Translations under genes and position numbers: made by a program
The notes under the pieces: model-generated
What the model saw: the letters and a program-made list of their open reading frames with translations, nothing else
Databases searched by the model: none
Told to the model about the DNA's origin: nothing
From: Phlyctochytrium arcticum
Taxonomy: Eukaryota > Chytridiomycota > Chytridiomycetes > Chytridiales > Chytridiaceae
Direction of reading: 5' to 3'
NCBI GenBank assembly: GCA_025602905.1
Contig: JAHLKI010000022.1
Coordinates: 62,001 to 126,000 of the forward strand
Length of the DNA: 64,000 nucleotides
Part shown: positions 61,921-64,000 of the stretch, in pieces
Layout: each line of letters opens with the position of its first letter
Numbering within the stretch: the stretch's first letter is position 1

Positions 61921-62464
61921 CTACAGCTCCTTATGCCACAACGCTTCCCGCAACGCATCATCATGCGTCGCTTGCGGGGTCGTCAAGAGCAGGTATATAT
62001 CTTTTGGCGGATCCAGATCAAGCATTTCTGCCCTCTTCCATCGTTCCAGTCGGGTTAACCCCACACATGGTCCAAACTATATAACAAATTTTTATCACTT
62101 CTGTTTTTTTTTTTTGCTCTCATGTTAAAAACATTTACGTTCGTACCTTGTAATCCAGATCAAACGATTTGAGTGTATCGACCAACAGCTCTTTATCTGA
62201 CAGGACCGATTGGAGGTGAGTAGGTAATTCCTTTAATGCCTTTAACTCGGCTTCTTTGTCTTCCTTTGAAGAGGGTGATGAGATTTGGGTGGTCGATGGG
62301 ATGATTTGGAAATCATCTTCTGGGGATTGTTTCTCGAGGAGTTGTTTGTCCTTTACGACAGAAGTTTTGGACTGCCGGTTGAAATCGGTGACTCGACGTT
62401 GTTGACGTTTTTTGGTGATTCCACTTCCCCGAGGTTTTTTCAAGGTGGATCCTCGGCTTGACAT
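61921..62464 (-). CDS. CDM1: DNA polymerase delta subunit 4 (POLD4/p12, Cdm1)
   Basis: The smallest, non-essential subunit of DNA polymerase delta; it stabilises the complex and links it to PCNA. Two exons joined across intron 62077-62146: exon 1 ends TLKSFDLDYK, exon 2 begins FGPCVGLTRLERWKRAEML. The joined motif FDLDYKFGPCVGLTRLERW is the POLD4 signature, and LDLDPPKDIYLLL and ALWHKEL follow, as in the human protein. The N-terminus is basic with a PCNA-box-like QRRVTDF at about residue 22. Start MSSRGSTLKKP at 62464 was preferred because the frame upstream of it is unlike the family; it remains open to 62590. About 157 residues, a little longer than human p12 because of an acidic linker. 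It converges with the lipase gene and diverges from UVRAG. Confidence 0.9.
62077..62146 (-). other. POLD4 intron (70 nt) with poly-A tract
   Basis: Donor gtacgaacg after the DYK codons, acceptor tatatag before TTTGGACC. It contains a run of 12 adenines on the coding strand. Without removing this intron the protein stops shortly after DYKVRT, hiding the POLD4 signature. Confidence 0.8.
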
Positions 62465-62792
62465 TTGTGTGTGTGTGGGATGTTTCTTGTCGATGGGTTG
62501 GATGTATGTTATTCCTTCGAAACTCAAGATGTGTGATCTTTGGGTGGGATTTTGGGACAAAAAGCGCGCAAGCATCTCCGCTTTGACCAAAAACTCTGAA
62601 ACTCGTCATTGCCCAAGTTGCCAAAATTTCCAAGCGATCATCACCGTTTTTTCCAAAAAAAAAAACACACTTAACTTGATACATTCCACAACACACACAT
62701 CTCCATTGTAACATATACCCACCACCACAACAACTTCATTCAGGAATCTTGCACATTTGAGAAACGCGGCGAGAGTTGGAAACGATGCTGGG
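62465..62792. promoter_or_regulatory. Divergent promoter region, POLD4 and UVRAG genes
   Basis: About 328 bp between divergent starts. Contains poly-A, CACACA and CCACCA runs. No defined site recognised; part may be coding if POLD4 starts at the upstream ATG 62590. Confidence 0.35.
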
Positions 62793-64000
62793 ATGGGTGA
62801 CGGCAGCGGGTCAACGGTACCGGTGAAACCTTTCATAACAACAACAACACGAGTAAGAAGAAGAGGGGGTTTTTCCTTCATTGACTGTGTGGGTGTACAT
62901 TCTTTAATGCTTTTGGAATTTTTTTAGCGACGACTCAAACATGTGAAATATCTCTGGGCGCGCCATTTGCGGATGAACCACCACCGTCATCAAGGTGCCT
63001 ATACCGATGAAGACGACGATGAAGAGGAAGAACAGTGTAGTCGCCCACCGACAAAGACATTGGCACATTTCCGGAAAGCCCGAACGGCGTCAAGTAACGA
63101 TGAGCTGGACTCGTATTACATTTTGACGCCGGTTGGGGCCCATGGTGAGTTAATGAGACAACATGCGGCTCATCTGGGAATACTAAACTCTGTCTGTTGT
63201 TCAGGCCCGTATTTCGCAAGTGAAGTCATCTCCGGCTCAATGGTAACCGTCCTTTCCCCCCCTTTCCCTTCCCCCAATCCCAAACTCAAAAAATTCAATG
63301 ATAGAACCCAGCCTGGCCCGCCTTTGACCTCGAATCCATCATCACAACCACAAGTCCTTGTACCTGCACCACCAACCCGCTATCCCTCGCATCCGCCAGC
63401 AAATTCACAGTAACCGTCTACGCCAAACGACGCACCGAGACGTCATTCCAGACTTGTTTCCAACGTACCATCCACATGTCCCGGCTCGTTTATCTCGGGT
63501 CTGAGGTACCCGTCCCCCATCTCTCCCACCCATCATCTTGCATCATATTCATGTTTTGTAGATTGATGAAGGACGACGGTACCCCCCCAACTCGTTGATT
63601 TTTGGGTTGAAGGGTGGAGTATACCTCCATGATGGGACGTTGCCGGTACGTTATTAATGGTAGTTTTTACAAGAACTTTTGTTAAATGTTTGGGGGTTTA
63701 GGTGACAGATGATCTTGAAGAAGGGTGTGATGACAATGACCTGGTGTTTCAAAAAGTACCGCCTAACAAAGTACGTCCCACACATTCCGCTCTCACTCAT
63801 CCACACATGGTCTTTTTAATGTTTTTTCTTAATAGGTCCTGGCATCCTACCGCTACGAAAGTATTCTCCGGTACGTGTTTTCCCACACACCCTTCTTCAC
63901 CAACCCCCCCTCACACCCTTTTATGTAGCATCCTAACCGCCCAAAAACACCTGTTCGAAACCCGACAAGCCCAGCTCGCGACCACCGAATCCGGCGAGCG
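62793..64000 (+). CDS. UVRAG: UVRAG/VPS38-like subunit of the class III PI3-kinase complex II (5' part, cut by window edge)
   Basis: UVRAG (yeast Vps38) directs VPS34-VPS15-Beclin to endosomes, for endocytic sorting and autophagosome maturation. The N-terminus MGDGSGSTVPVKPF leads across an intron to RRLKHVKYLWARHLRMN, the conserved start of UVRAG. A C2-like domain follows: YYILTPVGAHGPYFASEVI, SGSMNPAWPAFDLESI, ASASKFTVTVYAKR, MSRLVYLGSE, then YPPNSLIFGLKGGVYLHDG. The last exon begins the coiled coil (ILTAQKHLFETRQAQL). At least seven introns with clear gtacg or gtgag donors. ATG 62793 is the first in frame; the frame is open further upstream without ATG. The 3' end lies beyond 64000. Confidence 0.82.

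Overview
This window is from the nuclear genome of a flagellated, early-diverging fungus, most likely a chytrid-type zoosporic fungus. It is gene-dense, with genes on both strands. Almost every gene is split by short GT-AG introns, usually about 50-70 nt. The repertoire is fungal: ALG2, ARPC1, a SNO-type PLP synthase glutaminase, a CCP2-like peroxidase and a fungal NDUFA1. It also holds genes for a motile cilium (IFT46, DRC3/LRRC48, RSPH10B), which Dikarya have lost. An attractin/MEGF8-like receptor and a CLASRP-type splicing protein fit a lineage near the base of the fungi. The species cannot be named from the sequence.

Layout. 1-4 kb: TFIIA large subunit and ALG2 mannosyltransferase, both on the minus strand. 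4-11 kb: a USP5/Ubp14 deubiquitinase faces the replication-licensing factor CDT1 across a 1.1-kb gap. 11-18.5 kb: a 2.2-kb gene-poor stretch with a structured palindrome and a pyrimidine-rich leader, then a single C2H2-finger protein and a CUB-EGF-kelch-PSI membrane protein. 19-24.4 kb: ARPC1, then IFT46 and DRC3 divergent from a 160-bp promoter. 24.4-28.7 kb: an intronless ATP-grasp ligase gene, a divergent unknown gene and an 84-bp MITE-like hairpin. 28.7-39 kb: SNO, cytochrome c peroxidase, RSPH10B, an MFS transporter and an unrecognised mostly helical protein. 39-49 kb is rich in mitochondrial functions: glutamyl-tRNA synthetase, a mitochondrial carrier, an ADCK1/ABC1-like kinase and complex I NDUFA1, with a SET/MYND methyltransferase among them. 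49.7-64 kb: an IQGAP-related RasGAP protein, CLASRP, a coiled-coil protein, a diacylglycerol-lipase-like enzyme, POLD4 (DNA polymerase delta small subunit) and the 5' part of UVRAG/VPS38, cut by the window edge.

How the genes relate. There is no operon or biosynthetic cluster. Most genes are housekeeping: transcription, N-glycosylation, ubiquitin recycling, replication, splicing, respiration, autophagy/endosomal traffic. Three local themes stand out: three motility genes within 14 kb, two of them sharing one promoter; four mitochondrial genes within 10 kb; and two replication proteins, CDT1 and POLD4, each with an N-terminal PCNA-box/degron-like motif. I found no tRNA, rRNA, CRISPR array, autonomous transposon or prokaryote-style system. 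Gene models were joined by eye at GT-AG junctions that keep frame and family similarity. Outer coordinates are first ATG to stop unless stated.
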